37,154 nt of DNA from an uncultured Bacteroides sp. (GCA_900546355.1 URCM01000018.1:1-37154); one strand, 5' to 3'. Positions 1-9,561 are shown, counted from the stretch's first letter. Made by a program: numbers and translations. The notes: generated by a model not told the origin, from the letters alone.

Positions 1-56
1 CGTCTTTGCGTCTCTGCGTTCGATTTTTTCGCAAACCAATTTTGTTTTACTATAAT
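1..56. repeat. Dispersed palindromic repeat, truncated by window edge
   Basis: The first 56 bases are the reverse complement of 20332-20387 with one mismatch (55 of 56). They correspond to one outer arm of the palindromic element described at 20332-20530; the rest of this copy must lie left of the window. The phrase TCTCTGCGTTC followed by a run of T is characteristic of the arm. It is non-coding and lies beyond the 3' end of the GtrA-like gene. Confidence 0.8.
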
Positions 57-109
57 ATGATATCAGGTTTATTTTGAGAAAAATTTAAGCGACAGGCTCT
101 TAAGCACAA

Positions 110-158
110 GGCACAAAGACATGGAGAACAAATATACAGGACTCTATGTTTTTGTGCC
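110..158. repeat. Imperfect hairpin downstream of the gtrA-like gene
   Basis: GGCACAAAGACATGGAG (110-126) can pair with CTCTATGTTTTTGTGCC (142-158) over 17 positions around a 15-base loop. Two of the pairs are G-U when transcribed from the plus strand. It lies just past the stop of the GtrA-like gene, so it could stabilise or end that transcript, but there is no U-tract. The wording resembles the centre of the repeat at 20390-20460, so it is probably part of the same repeat family. Confidence 0.5.
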
Positions 159-167
159 CTCAAAAGC

Positions 168-557
168 TCAACGGAAAGTGAGATGACGATTGGTCATGAA
201 ATTAACAGCACCATAAATAAAAAGTCCCAGGAACTGGGCAAGGTACTCATTGCAATGTAACAATTCCACCAACATCAGAAGAAAAAGGAATTGTGTCGTA
301 TAGGCCAACAGAAAAGCACCGGAAAAAAACAGCACTTGATGTCCAATGCCGTTTCGCTTATCGCTCGACTCTAAAGGAAATATCCAATATTTACACCAGA
401 TAAAATTGTGAACCTGCGCTATGATGTATGCTATGACATTCGCCGTAATGTAGTCTTCCCCTTCAATATGCATCAATAGCCATACCACCAATGCTGTTAT
501 CAGCGCATTGAGCGTTCCGACGATGGCAAAGCGAATGATTCGCACAGATTCTTTCAT
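168..557 (-). CDS. GtrA-like family membrane protein
   Basis: About 129 residues with four hydrophobic segments and short loops, the layout of the GtrA/DPMS accessory family. These proteins are proposed to flip or help use polyprenyl-linked sugars for surface glycan synthesis. The N-terminal part (IIRFAIVGTLNALITALVVW) and the C-terminal pattern (NFMTNRHLTFR) fit the family, which typically ends in a basic FxxxRxxxF-type tail. I chose the internal ATG at 557 because the upstream 12 codons are not hydrophobic and the family usually begins close to the first helix. It follows aspS on the same strand after about 100 bases. No glycosyltransferase partner lies beside it here, so the sugar involved cannot be named. 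Confidence 0.85.
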   Translation of the reverse strand: MKESVRIIRFAIVGTLNALITALVVWLLMHIEGEDYITANVIAYIIAQVHNFIWCKYWIFPLESSDKRNGIGHQVLFFSGAFLLAYTTQFLFLLMLVELLHCNEYLAQFLGLFIYGAVNFMTNRHLTFR

Positions 558-658
558 TAATTTATTTTTTAGACAACAAGACCCGGTTGACAAATCAACA
601 AAGTTTCAGATAAAAAACATCAAAACCTTGTCAATTTGCCAACTGGAACCTCGTCAAC

Positions 659-2416
659 TTATTCTTTTATGTCTACTTTCAATTGTAACTCATCCAATTG
701 TTTCTGATCGAGGAAACCTGGAGCATCCAACATTACGTCACGACCTGAATTATTCTTCGGGAAAGCAATGCAGTCACGAATGGAATCGAGTCCCGCAAAG
801 AGTGACACCCAACGGTCAAGGCCGTATGCCAAACCTCCGTGAGGAGGTGCGCCAAACTTGAAGGCATTCATCAGGAAGCCGAATTGTTCTTGCGCCTTCT
901 CGGGAGTAAAGCCCAGAATTTCGAACATCTTTTCCTGCAAAGCCGAATCATGGATACGGATAGAACCACCGCCTACTTCCACACCGTTGACTACCATATC
1001 GTAAGCATCTGCACGTACAGAAGCCGGATCGGTATCCAGCAAAGGAATATCCTCGTCCTTCGGATGAGTAAACGGATGGTGCATTGCCATCAGACGACCT
1101 TCTTCTTCGCTCCATTCAAACATCGGGAAATCAACCACCCACAAACAAGCAAATTTATTCTTATCACGCAGACCGAGTTGGTTCCCCATTTCCAGACGCA
1201 ATTCGCAAAGCTGCTTACGGGTCTTCATCACATCGTCGCCACTCAGAATCAGAATCAAGTCGCCCGGTTTCGCTCCGAATGCTTCTTTCATCCGCTGAAG
1301 CACTTCCTGACTATAGAATTTGTCTACGCTCGACTTCACGTTACCATCCGCCTCAATACGTGCGTACACCATACCTTTCGCACCGATTTGCGGACGTTTC
1401 ACAAATTCAGTCAGCTGGTCAAGCTGTTTGCGCGTATAGTGAGCGGCACCTTCCGCACAGATACCACCAATATAAGCCGCATTATCAAATACAGAGAATC
1501 CGTAGCCTTTCAAGATATCCATCAGTTCTACGAACTTCATGCCAAAGCGCAAATCGGGCTTATCACTTCCGTAATACTTCATCGCGTCTGCCCACGGCAT
1601 CCGTTGGAACGGTTCGTCCAGTTCCACGCCACGCAATTCTTTGAACAAATGTTTCGCCATACCTTCGAACATCTGAATGATGTCTTCCTGCTCTACAAAA
1701 CTCATTTCACAGTCTATCTGAGTAAATTCAGGCTGGCGGTCGGCACGCAAATCTTCATCGCGGAAACATTTTACAATCTGAAAATAGCGGTCGAATCCCG
1801 ATACCATCAGCAATTGCTTCAAAGTCTGAGGTGACTGGGGAAGTGCATAAAACTGACCCGGATTCATACGCGAAGGAACCACAAAATCGCGCGCTCCTTC
1901 GGGAGTAGAGCCAATCAGCATCGGAGTTTCCACTTCAAGGAATCCCTTGCTGTCCAAATAACGGCGCACTTCCATCGTCATGCGATGACGCAGTTCCAAA
2001 TTCTTGCGCACGGCGGTACGGCGCAAGTCAAGGTAACGGTATTTCATCCGGAGGTCATCGCCCCCATCGGTATTGTCTTCAATGGTGAATGGAGGCGTTT
2101 GCGCCACATTCAAGACATTCAGTTCCGATACAATGATTTCAATTTCTCCCGTCGGGATATTGGGATTCTTGCTGGAACGCTCGCTTACCGTACCCTTTGC
2201 CTGAATCACGTACTCACGTCCCAAGTGATTGGCACGTTCGCAAAGTTCGGCATTCACTTCCGTATTGAAAACCAGCTGGGTGATTCCATAACGGTCGCGA
2301 AGGTCGACAAAGGTCATTCCTCCCATTTTACGTGAACGCTGCACCCATCCGGCAAGCGTTACGCTTTTGCCTGCATCGGCAAGCCGAAGCTCACCGCAAG
2401 TATGACTTCTGAACAT
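659..2416 (-). CDS. aspS: Aspartate--tRNA ligase
   Basis: 585 residues, the usual length of bacterial AspRS. It charges tRNA-Asp in the cytoplasm. An N-terminal OB-fold anticodon-binding domain (about 1-110; [18 protein letters not shown]) is followed by the class II catalytic core. Motif 2 ([18 protein letters not shown]) is near residue 220 and motif 3 ([11 protein letters not shown]) near 530. The insertion between them (about 285-420) is the bacterial GAD domain. The start [10 protein letters not shown] is standard for the family. A promoter-like pair lies 42-73 bases upstream. The enzyme looks intact. Confidence 0.98.
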   Translation of the reverse strand: MFRSHTCGELRLADAGKSVTLAGWVQRSRKMGGMTFVDLRDRYGITQLVFNTEVNAELCERANHLGREYVIQAKGTVSERSSKNPNIPTGEIEIIVSELNVLNVAQTPPFTIEDNTDGGDDLRMKYRYLDLRRTAVRKNLELRHRMTMEVRRYLDSKGFLEVETPMLIGSTPEGARDFVVPSRMNPGQFYALPQSPQTLKQLLMVSGFDRYFQIVKCFRDEDLRADRQPEFTQIDCEMSFVEQEDIIQMFEGMAKHLFKELRGVELDEPFQRMPWADAMKYYGSDKPDLRFGMKFVELMDILKGYGFSVFDNAAYIGGICAEGAAHYTRKQLDQLTEFVKRPQIGAKGMVYARIEADGNVKSSVDKFYSQEVLQRMKEAFGAKPGDLILILSGDDVMKTRKQLCELRLEMGNQLGLRDKNKFACLWVVDFPMFEWSEEEGRLMAMHHPFTHPKDEDIPLLDTDPASVRADAYDMVVNGVEVGGGSIRIHDSALQEKMFEILGFTPEKAQEQFGFLMNAFKFGAPPHGGLAYGLDRWVSLFAGLDSIRDCIAFPKNNSGRDVMLDAPGFLDQKQLDELQLKVDIKE

Positions 2417-2457
2417 ATTCTAAACGTTTATAAATCTAAGTTTCATTAAAATTTAGG

Positions 2458-2489
2458 CAAAGGTAGCACTTGTTTTTGATTTATGCAAC
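2458..2489 (-). promoter_or_regulatory. Candidate aspS promoter
   Basis: On the minus strand this reads GTTG, 20 bases, TACCTTTG. The second box matches the Bacteroidetes -7 consensus TAnnTTTG fully; the -33 box matches TTTG at three of four positions with ideal spacing. It sits 42 bases upstream of the aspS start codon. Confidence 0.55.
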
Positions 2490-2503
2490 AGATTTGCAGC
2501 AAT

Positions 2504-3193
2504 TCAAAGGGTATGTAAAACGGTACTTTGAGCCAAATAATCAGGCTTGGCGGCATAAATGTACATCACGCTTCCACCCTTAATGGCATCAATAATGGGA
2601 CGTGACAATTTTTCGGGTACAGCCGGACACCCAAAGCTTCGCCCTAACCGTCCGCCGCCTCGGATAACCGAAGGATTGGCGTAAGCGGCTCCATGCATCA
2701 CGATAGCACGCTGGCGGGCACGGTCGTTGATGCCTTTTTCCAATCCGTCCAATATCAACGAATATCCGTTCCGCCCTTGGTAGGTCGATGCAGTCAGATA
2801 AAATCCCAACGAACTTTTATGCGAACCTTCTTCATTGGAAAACGAGGTTGCATAGTTATTGCCACTATTCTTGCCATGCGACACAACCGATGAAAAAAGC
2901 ATCTTTTTATTTTTCATATCGAATACATAGAGGCGTTCTTGTGTGGAAGGTTTTGAGAAATCAATCAAGGTCAATACCTCTCGTTTCCGTTTCTCGATGC
3001 GGTAATACCCCGTCACAGCCTGACGGAAAGCAGTATAGTTCACCCTCCCTTCCAAGTCCATCTCACGATACAACTGAAGGCTACGGTCAATAACATTTAC
3101 ACGGGAAACTTCTTTCTTCTCTTCCGGCTGACTGAATATAGAGCCAGACACAGAACCTACCAACAAACATACAAGTAAAACAAAACGCCGCAT
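2504..3193 (-). CDS. Murein L,D-transpeptidase catalytic-domain protein (YkuD_2 type)
   Basis: About 229 residues from the ATG at 3193, which opens directly on a signal peptide (MRRFVLLVCLLVGSVSG); the 29 codons before it look non-coding and overlap a promoter-like box. The exported C-terminal half carries VMHGAAYANPSVI, then GRSFGCPAVP. This is the His and S-x-G-C-P pattern of the single-domain L,D-transpeptidase-like family (PF13645), with the Cys as likely nucleophile. Expected role: periplasmic peptidoglycan cross-linking or remodelling, or a hydrolytic variant. It is transcribed separately from the second transpeptidase at 3336-4358. Substrate preference cannot be read from the sequence. 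Confidence 0.85.
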   Translation of the reverse strand: MRRFVLLVCLLVGSVSGSIFSQPEEKKEVSRVNVIDRSLQLYREMDLEGRVNYTAFRQAVTGYYRIEKRKREVLTLIDFSKPSTQERLYVFDMKNKKMLFSSVVSHGKNSGNNYATSFSNEEGSHKSSLGFYLTASTYQGRNGYSLILDGLEKGINDRARQRAIVMHGAAYANPSVIRGGGRLGRSFGCPAVPEKLSRPIIDAIKGGSVMYIYAAKPDYLAQSTVLHTL

Positions 3194-3218
3194 CGGAATC
3201 TTTTTTAGAATACGGGCG

Positions 3219-3226
3219 CAAAGATA
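3219..3226 (-). promoter_or_regulatory. Candidate -7 box for the L,D-transpeptidase gene at 2504
   Basis: TATCTTTG on the minus strand matches TAnnTTTG and lies 26 bases before the chosen ATG at 3193. No good TTTG partner is visible at the expected distance. The box inside the longer ORF supports the downstream start. Confidence 0.35.
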
Positions 3227-3335
3227 GTGATTTTTAATGAAAAACGAGAGTCCTGAGTAGGAATATTTATTTTGAGACACAGAATATCACAGAAATCTTT
3301 CTTACCTGTTTGCTCCAGTATCCCCAACCAATCAT

Positions 3336-4358
3336 TCACTCGATAACCACTACCAACGTAGCACCCGTAGGCATACGGTCGAAAACAAACTTAGCGTGCG
3401 ACGTAGCGTTGCGCACACACATGTGCGAACGAGGTGTAGTGCCCAACGACCAGCTATATTCTATCATAGCGGTACGAGGTACATTGACAGGCACACCATG
3501 TATATAAGCACCGTTTGTAAAACGCGAAGCGTAAGGAGCATAACCACCTACACCCGAGCCTCCATCTTTCAGAAACACCATCCGTTCTTTCTTTTCTTGC
3601 AGAAGGAACATGCCTAACGGGGTTTCTTGCGCATACGGCGGACGATGCATGCCCGTAGTGGCCGGATTCATGCTGCGGATAACCCATTTACCTTTACCCG
3701 TCCGTTCCAATGTAGCGATATTCTGGTCGCGCCGGTCTACAAAAATAACATGATGAAATGCCGTGCCTTCCAGAAGCGGCTTCACATAACGGCGAGGAAT
3801 CATCCATTCACTTTCTATCGCAGCAGGAACTACCCGAAGAAAATCTTCTTTCGCACCTTTCAGGCAAACCAGCGAACCGTCCCGCCCATACCGCTCAGGC
3901 ATCTCTAAATCAGACGGAAGATACAAAGGTATCGATTGATAACGCTCCACACCCAATGTATCCGATACCCGACCATACTCGTTACGCACATAGTTACGCA
4001 CCAAAGGTGCTTCCTGATTGCGGTTCTTGTAATTGCAAAGCACCGCCCAGCGGACGGTATCCCGTTGCATATTCTCAATAAACGCCAAGCACTTGCGCAT
4101 TGTTTCCCACTTAAAACTACGCACCGTATCTCCATAAGGATAAACATCCTCCGGCGTATAACGGTCGTAAAGCAAGTCTTTAGTCAGTTCAATATCCGAA
4201 AAAGTGAATTTTGAAGACAATCGGTCTTCCATCCGTGAAAGCATATCATTCATGATTCCCAGTTTCTCAGTTACCGGAAAATCAGGCATCTGCTGTTTCT
4301 CGCACCCGACAAGCATCAGACACATTCCGCACACGATAAATAAAACCTCTTTCTTCAT
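3336..4358 (-). CDS. L,D-transpeptidase (YkuD family) lipoprotein
   Basis: About 340 residues from the ATG at 4358, which begins a lipoprotein signal (MKKEVLFIVCGMCLMLVGC; predicted lipidated Cys19). The preceding 19 in-frame codons are poorly supported. The C-terminal third has NGAYIHGVPVN followed by SHMCVRNATSHA, matching the YkuD active-site pattern HG...SHGC-[VI]-R. The Cys and Arg are kept and the Gly of SHGC is Met. The middle part contains a repeated aromatic and basic region of unknown role. Expected role: envelope-anchored peptidoglycan cross-linking or attachment. It has its own strong promoter and stands alone between proS and the other transpeptidase. Confidence 0.85.
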   Translation of the reverse strand: MKKEVLFIVCGMCLMLVGCEKQQMPDFPVTEKLGIMNDMLSRMEDRLSSKFTFSDIELTKDLLYDRYTPEDVYPYGDTVRSFKWETMRKCLAFIENMQRDTVRWAVLCNYKNRNQEAPLVRNYVRNEYGRVSDTLGVERYQSIPLYLPSDLEMPERYGRDGSLVCLKGAKEDFLRVVPAAIESEWMIPRRYVKPLLEGTAFHHVIFVDRRDQNIATLERTGKGKWVIRSMNPATTGMHRPPYAQETPLGMFLLQEKKERMVFLKDGGSGVGGYAPYASRFTNGAYIHGVPVNVPRTAMIEYSWSLGTTPRSHMCVRNATSHAKFVFDRMPTGATLVVVIE

Positions 4359-4380
4359 GACCAATAAGTTAAGGTTTATA

Positions 4381-4410
4381 CAAAGATAAACATTTTTTTT
4401 CATTTTCAAA
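4381..4410 (-). promoter_or_regulatory. Candidate promoter of the YkuD lipoprotein gene
   Basis: On the minus strand: TTTG (4410-4407), 18 bases, TATCTTTG (4388-4381). Both boxes match the Bacteroidetes consensus exactly and the spacing is one base short of the usual 19-21. It lies 23 bases upstream of the chosen start at 4358. Confidence 0.6.
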
Positions 4411-4415
4411 ATCAA

Positions 4416-5000
4416 TTATTCAAAGAATAACAAGCGAAGAAGAGATTTTGTTGCACAGATGCTCAAAAGGCTTCGTATAATCCTTGAGAAACCGTTTTTT
4501 TAATATGGATATCCTCAATTCCCCTAAATAGGGAATAGGAAGCATTTTATGGTAAACTTCCGCCTTCAAAGTATCCTTGCTTCTATGGCCAAGTATTATT
4601 GAATACTTAACTATTTATCCTTGCTTCTATCGCGGTTGAAGCATAGTTTCATTTGGAAGGGAGTAATTGGGCTAAATGCGGATATTCATTTTTTTATTAT
4701 CGTACGCTATTTGGAGAATGAATTCAAAAGGAGGATGTGCCGAAAATAAAAGCTGAATTTTATTTCGGCACATCCTCCTTCACGACAAATATATTTGTAC
4801 CTGACTGATTCTATTTGCCTCTGAATTTAGCGTGTGTTGATTAGGGATGAGCTTTTGAGGCATTCCGATTTTGTGATAAGAAAGATAGCGGGCTATCTGA
4901 CCAAAGAACAGAATCGAGCAGCCCCCCCAAACCACTCAAAGCACACACGAAAACAGATTCATCAAAACAAGAAAAGCTTTTTGCAGAAATCCTAACAAAT
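4416..5000. other. Long intergenic region between proS and the YkuD gene
   Basis: About 585 bases with no credible gene. It holds the long hairpin at 4728-4780, a 15-base direct repeat (TATCCTTGCTTCTAT at 4572-4586 and 4616-4630), a perfect palindrome AGATAGC-GG-GCTATCT (4883-4898) and a run of seven C near 4922. A 61-codon minus-strand frame at 4841-5026 overlaps the end of proS and has no protein-like character. Confidence 0.6.
4728..4780. terminator. Long perfect hairpin downstream of proS
   Basis: The left arm 4728-4751 and right arm 4758-4780 form a 23-bp stem with a single bulged A and a six-base loop (GCTGAA). The outer half is AAGGAGGATGTGCCG and the inner half is A/T only. It lies about 220 bases beyond the proS stop. 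It could be a bidirectional terminator or RNA-stabilising structure, or a copy of a dispersed palindrome. The stem is longer than an ordinary intrinsic terminator. Confidence 0.6.
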
Positions 5001-6491
5001 TTAATATGCACGAGCAAACAACACACGGCGGGCGGAAGGCTTGCCCGTCAGCATATCCACACCTGGTGTAAGGCTTTCCTCATCTGCTTCGAAGGGGATA
5101 CAGCGGATGGTCGCTTTGGTCTCTTCCTTGATACGCTCTTCGGTTTCAGGCGTACCGTCCCAGTGAGCCAAGATAAATCCACCCTTCTCAATTTGTTCCT
5201 TGAACTGGTCATAAGTATCCACCTTGATGATGTGGTCGTTACGGTATTTCAAAGCTTTCTGATAAATGTTTGCCTGAATTTCTTCCAAGAGGTTCTTTAC
5301 GTATTCTTCAATACCTTCGCATGAACGGGTTTCTTTCTCCAACGTATCTCGACGCATCAGTTCGATAGTGTTGTTTTCAAGGTCTCTGCCTCCCATCGCC
5401 AGGCGAACCGGAACACCTTTCAATTCATAATCGGCAAACTTGAATCCCGGACGTTTATTGTCAGCATTATCATATTTAACGCTGATGCCCATATTGCGGA
5501 GTTTCGTTACGATGCCTTCCACTTTAGCGTCAATCTGTTTCAATTGTTCATCATTCTTATAGATAGGTACGATAACCACTTGAACCGGTGCCAGGTGCGG
5601 CGGAAGTACCAAACCGTTGTCATCCGAATGGGTCATAATCAATGCACCCATCAAGCGAGTAGATACTCCCCATGAAGTTGCCCATACGTAATCGAGTTTA
5701 TTGTTCTTATCGACAAACTGCACATTGAACGCCTTCGCAAAGTTCTGTCCCAAGAAGTGTGACGTACCGCATTGCAATGCCTTACCGTCCTGCATCAGTC
5801 CTTCGATAGTATACGTATCCAATGCACCCGCGAAACGTTCGTTGGCGCTCTTCACTCCCTTGATGACAGGCACTGCCATATACTTCTCGGCAAAGTCGCC
5901 ATACACGTGAAGCATTTTCTGTGCCTCGGCTTCAGCTTCTTCACGAGTGGCGTGTGCCGTATGTCCTTCTTGCCACAAGAATTCGGCGGTACGCAGGAAC
6001 AGACGGGTACGCATTTCCCAACGCACCACATTTGCCCACTGGTTGCACAAGATAGGCAGGTCACGGTACGAATTAATCCAGTTTTTATATGTACTCCAGA
6101 TGATGGTTTCCGAAGTCGGACGGATAATCAGTTCTTCTTCCAGTTTGGCGGCCGGGTCTACAATCACGCCTGAACCGTCTTCGGCATTTTTCAGACGGTA
6201 GTGGGTTACTACAGCACATTCTTTAGCAAAACCTTCCACGTGTTCCGCTTCACGACTGAGGTATGATTTCGGAATCAGCAAGGGAAAATAAGCATTGACA
6301 TGTCCTGTTTCCTTAAACATCGTATCCAACTGATGTTGCATCTTTTCCCAAATCGCATACCCGTAAGGTTTGATAACCATACAACCGCGCACGGGTGACT
6401 GTTCCGCCAAATCGGCTTTTACAACCAAGTCATTGTACCATTGCGAGTAATTTTCGCTTCTTTTGGTCAGTTCTTTAAGTTCTTTTGCCAT
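5001..6491 (-). CDS. proS: Proline--tRNA ligase (archaeal/eukaryotic-like short form)
   Basis: 496 residues, charging tRNA-Pro in the cytoplasm. The length and lack of the large editing insertion between motifs 2 and 3 place it in the short archaeal/eukaryote-like class, usual for Bacteroidetes, rather than the roughly 570-residue E. coli type. Motif 2 ([20 protein letters not shown]) lies around residues 153-172 and motif 3 ([19 protein letters not shown]) around 275-293. The anticodon-binding domain follows ([10 protein letters not shown]) and the protein ends in the aromatic tail LFARAY, with the terminal Tyr typical of this class. It is intact and transcribed alone. Confidence 0.97.
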   Translation of the reverse strand: MAKELKELTKRSENYSQWYNDLVVKADLAEQSPVRGCMVIKPYGYAIWEKMQHQLDTMFKETGHVNAYFPLLIPKSYLSREAEHVEGFAKECAVVTHYRLKNAEDGSGVIVDPAAKLEEELIIRPTSETIIWSTYKNWINSYRDLPILCNQWANVVRWEMRTRLFLRTAEFLWQEGHTAHATREEAEAEAQKMLHVYGDFAEKYMAVPVIKGVKSANERFAGALDTYTIEGLMQDGKALQCGTSHFLGQNFAKAFNVQFVDKNNKLDYVWATSWGVSTRLMGALIMTHSDDNGLVLPPHLAPVQVVIVPIYKNDEQLKQIDAKVEGIVTKLRNMGISVKYDNADNKRPGFKFADYELKGVPVRLAMGGRDLENNTIELMRRDTLEKETRSCEGIEEYVKNLLEEIQANIYQKALKYRNDHIIKVDTYDQFKEQIEKGGFILAHWDGTPETEERIKEETKATIRCIPFEADEESLTPGVDMLTGKPSARRVLFARAY

Positions 6492-6840
6492 AAATATGAT
6501 GTTATGTTTTCGTTATATTATCCTTGTTTCTGTTATTCAAGCTGCAAAAATATAACAAATCCACGGAATAACCTCAGAAAAAGCATGGATTTTCAGCCAA
6601 GAAACGGTCTACCTGTTTTTTTATGACAGGAATATCTTCTTTTTATACCTGCCATTCCGGTTTATTTGTTACATTTGCAAAAGCAAACGGGTGTTACAGT
6701 TCATGTAGCGCACAGCAATAAACATGATTCAGATGCGCAAGTCAATTGACACGCTTTCATGAACAAGCAGATGATAAACTGTTTTTTAAAACCTATTTTT
6801 TACATTTACCAACCATTGTTTAACCATTCATTATTCGAAT
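6492..6840. promoter_or_regulatory. Divergent promoter region, proS and GH31 glycosidase
   Basis: This 349-base gap separates proS (minus) from the GH31 gene (plus). On the proS side CAAAAATA at 6545-6552 reads TATTTTTG on the minus strand, a -7 match, with only a weak -33. On the GH31 side TACATTTGC at 6670-6678 matches the -7 consensus, without a clear TTTG upstream. The roughly 160-base GH31 leader contains paired segments GTTCATG (6699-6705) and CATGAAC (6758-6764) around a perfect palindrome GTCAATTGAC (6741-6750). No gene is visible. Confidence 0.5.
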
Positions 6841-9450
6841 ATGATGAGAACACTGAAAAAAATATGCTGTTTCTATGTTTTATTCTTTTTCCTGTCGGGC
6901 ATGAAAGCGCAAAACGTAACTTCATTTCGTAAGGAAGCGAACCGAATTGTCTTCTCCATGTCGGACGGAGAACTACAACTTTATCCATTGTCGGGAAATA
7001 CACTACGGGTAAAATTCGTACGCCAACCTTTAGGGATACAAATGCCCGAATGGATTTATGTGAACGACACCACCAGTCGTCCGCCTGTAGATATAAAAGA
7101 AGAGCGAGGACATATAGCGGTCATTCTGCCCGGCATGAAAGCACAGGTCGACAAGATGACCGGACAAGTTACCTTTTTATCGCCGGAAGGGAAAACCGTA
7201 TTGCGGGAATTGGACCGGGAACTGATTCCTTCTTCCATACAAGGTGTACCCACCTATCACGCTACACAACGGTTTTATTCGCCTACAGACGAGCATCTGT
7301 TCGGATTAGGGCAATTCCAAGACGGCTACTTGGATGTGCGTGGTTTGTCACGTAGACTGACTCAAGTGAATACACAAATCGCCACACCCATGCTGGTTTC
7401 TGATAAAGGATACGGCATATTATGGAATAACTACGGCTTGACCGATTTCAATCCGGCAAACGATACCATCCGGCTTACTCCTGTACGAAGCGAAGGGAAA
7501 GCCGAGAAAGTAGAAGTCACTTCGACGGAAGGAGGCAAAGAAGAGATTCGCAACGACTATATTTTCGCTTCGGAAATAACCATACCCGTCTCCGGACGTT
7601 ATTCGGTAATGCTTGATGTAGGGCAGACAATGGCAAGAAAATATCATTTGCGTATCGGCGGGAAAACAATCTTCGACATGAATAACTTGTGGCTTCCTCC
7701 TACAACGTCGGCCATTGTGGAACTGGAAGCAGGCACATACGATGTAGAAGCCCGATTGGAGAAAAACGACCGTCCGACGGTGCTCTTCAAACGTGTAACC
7801 GATGAGTCCGTCTTCAGCTCTCCGGTATCGGAGTGCATCGATTATACCGTATTCTGCGGAAATGCTGATGAGGTTATCGCTTCTTACCGGCAGGCAACCG
7901 GACGCGTCCCGATGTTACCCGACTGGGCACTGGGATACATTCATTGCCGGGAACGTTTCCACAACCAGAAAGAGTTGCTTGAGACGGCAGACCGGTTCCG
8001 AACGGAAAAATTGCCGGTAGACGTCATCGTGCAAGACTGGCAATATTGGGGACGTTACGGATGGAACGCCATGAAGTTCGACGAGGCCAACTACCCGGAC
8101 CCGAAACAGATGGTAGATGAATTGCACACGAAAGAGATGAGGTTTATGATTTCGGTATGGTCGAAGGTAGACCCGGCATCCGAAGTAGGACAAGAGATGG
8201 GGAAACGAGGATTTTACATCCCCGGCACTTCATGGGTAGATTTCTTCAATCCGGAAGCGGGGGCTTTTTATTGGCAAAATTATAGCCGCAGGCTTTTGCC
8301 GTACGGGATAGACGCCTGGTGGCAAGATGCAACCGAACCGGAAAACGATGATTTGTACAGGCGGAAAATAATGAACGGCAAAGTGCCCGGAGAAATATGC
8401 CGCAATGTATATCCGCTACTGGTCAATCAAACCGTGTATGAAGGTTTACGGCATGATGACCCCGACAAACGGACGATGATTCTTACCCGAAGCTCGTTCA
8501 CAGGCGCACAACGTTATGCCACGGTGACCTGGTCGGGCGATGTAGGAAACGACTGGAATACGCTAAGAAGACAAATCACTGGCGGATTGAGCATGTCGGT
8601 ATCCGGACAACCATGGTGGACTTATGATGCGGGAGGTTTCTTCCGGCCTGGAAACCAATACACAGACCCTGCCTATCAGGAATGCATGATGCGCTGGATA
8701 CAAACAGGCGTATTTTTACCCTTGATGCGTGTACACGGATATATGAGCAATACGGAGTTCTGGAATTATAGTCCCGAAACATTCTCCCTTGCCCGCAAAT
8801 CGCTGGCAGACCGTTACCGCCTGGCACCGTATATTTACTCGGAAAACGCAAATATCTGTTTCAATAACGGCACGCTGCTGCGTCCTTTGTTCATGGATTT
8901 TGCCAACGACCCGACGGCATCCTGCCAAAAATATCAATATATGTTTGGTCCGTCTTTGCTCGTGGCCCCTGTTATAGAAAGTGGTGCGAAAGAGTGGAAT
9001 GTATATTTCCCCCAAACCGAAGGCGGATGGTATGACTATTGGAACGACCATCCTGTCGCTCATCAGGGATGGGTAAAAGTTCCGTGCTCGATGGAGCATA
9101 TCCCTGTATATGTAAAAGCTGGCTCCATCTTGCCGTTGGCAGACGGAAACCCACAAACAATGAAAGAAGCGTATACTGCTGACTGGACCATAAAGATATT
9201 TACAGGCGCAAACGGTTCGTACGTGCTATATGAAGACGAAGGAACAAACTATAATTACGAGAAAGGCTTGTTTTCAAAAATCCAATTAAATTGGAATGAC
9301 CAGACAGGAGAATTGACCATCGGGCAACGGGAAGGTAAGTTCCCAGGCATGATAGCGAGCCGACGCATCCGTTTGGTAAAGGTTTCGGCTGCATCAACAG
9401 ATGCGCACGACATTTTTTATAAAGGTGAACGAATGAGCATAAGATTATGA
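6841..9450 (+). CDS. Secreted GH31 alpha-glycosidase (alpha-xylosidase or alpha-glucosidase)
   Basis: 869 residues with an N-terminal signal peptide (KKICCFYVLFFFLSGMKA). The N-terminal beta-sandwich domain (about 25-235) is interrupted by a PA14-like beta segment (about 237-327, SGRYSVMLDVGQ...GTYDVEARLEK), as in Bacteroidetes alpha-xylosidases. The TIM barrel (about 355-690) carries DAWWQDATEPE with the likely nucleophile Asp496 and TWSGD with the likely acid/base Asp567. C-terminal beta domains and a DUF5110-like end follow. The family hydrolyses terminal alpha-linked glucose or xylose; the substrate cannot be fixed here because no SusC/SusD pair or other glycosidase is adjacent. It is expected in the periplasm or at the surface. 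It is the only large plus-strand gene in the window and has a long leader. Confidence 0.93.
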   Translation: MMRTLKKICCFYVLFFFLSGMKAQNVTSFRKEANRIVFSMSDGELQLYPLSGNTLRVKFVRQPLGIQMPEWIYVNDTTSRPPVDIKEERGHIAVILPGMKAQVDKMTGQVTFLSPEGKTVLRELDRELIPSSIQGVPTYHATQRFYSPTDEHLFGLGQFQDGYLDVRGLSRRLTQVNTQIATPMLVSDKGYGILWNNYGLTDFNPANDTIRLTPVRSEGKAEKVEVTSTEGGKEEIRNDYIFASEITIPVSGRYSVMLDVGQTMARKYHLRIGGKTIFDMNNLWLPPTTSAIVELEAGTYDVEARLEKNDRPTVLFKRVTDESVFSSPVSECIDYTVFCGNADEVIASYRQATGRVPMLPDWALGYIHCRERFHNQKELLETADRFRTEKLPVDVIVQDWQYWGRYGWNAMKFDEANYPDPKQMVDELHTKEMRFMISVWSKVDPASEVGQEMGKRGFYIPGTSWVDFFNPEAGAFYWQNYSRRLLPYGIDAWWQDATEPENDDLYRRKIMNGKVPGEICRNVYPLLVNQTVYEGLRHDDPDKRTMILTRSSFTGAQRYATVTWSGDVGNDWNTLRRQITGGLSMSVSGQPWWTYDAGGFFRPGNQYTDPAYQECMMRWIQTGVFLPLMRVHGYMSNTEFWNYSPETFSLARKSLADRYRLAPYIYSENANICFNNGTLLRPLFMDFANDPTASCQKYQYMFGPSLLVAPVIESGAKEWNVYFPQTEGGWYDYWNDHPVAHQGWVKVPCSMEHIPVYVKAGSILPLADGNPQTMKEAYTADWTIKIFTGANGSYVLYEDEGTNYNYEKGLFSKIQLNWNDQTGELTIGQREGKFPGMIASRRIRLVKVSAASTDAHDIFYKGERMSIRL

Positions 9451-9561
9451 TTTTCGAAACTCTACAAATCCGATCGGAATAGGAATATATCAGGAAATAA
9501 GCCATTCATGAACTTTCCTCAAAGAGCGGGGTAATCTTATTCAATATAAATGAGCACAAAT

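Noticed and set aside
839..1834. 331-codon plus-strand ORF opposite aspS
   Set aside because: It is the antisense of a perfectly conserved aspS, has no domain character, and its His/Phe/Gln-rich composition is typical of shadow frames.
4416..5000. tRNA or small RNA gene in the long gap
   Set aside because: No cloverleaf or TTCGA-type arm is visible; the only structure is the long hairpin.
4841..5026. 61-codon minus-strand frame next to proS
   Set aside because: It overlaps the end of proS in another frame and mostly spans AT-rich non-coding DNA.
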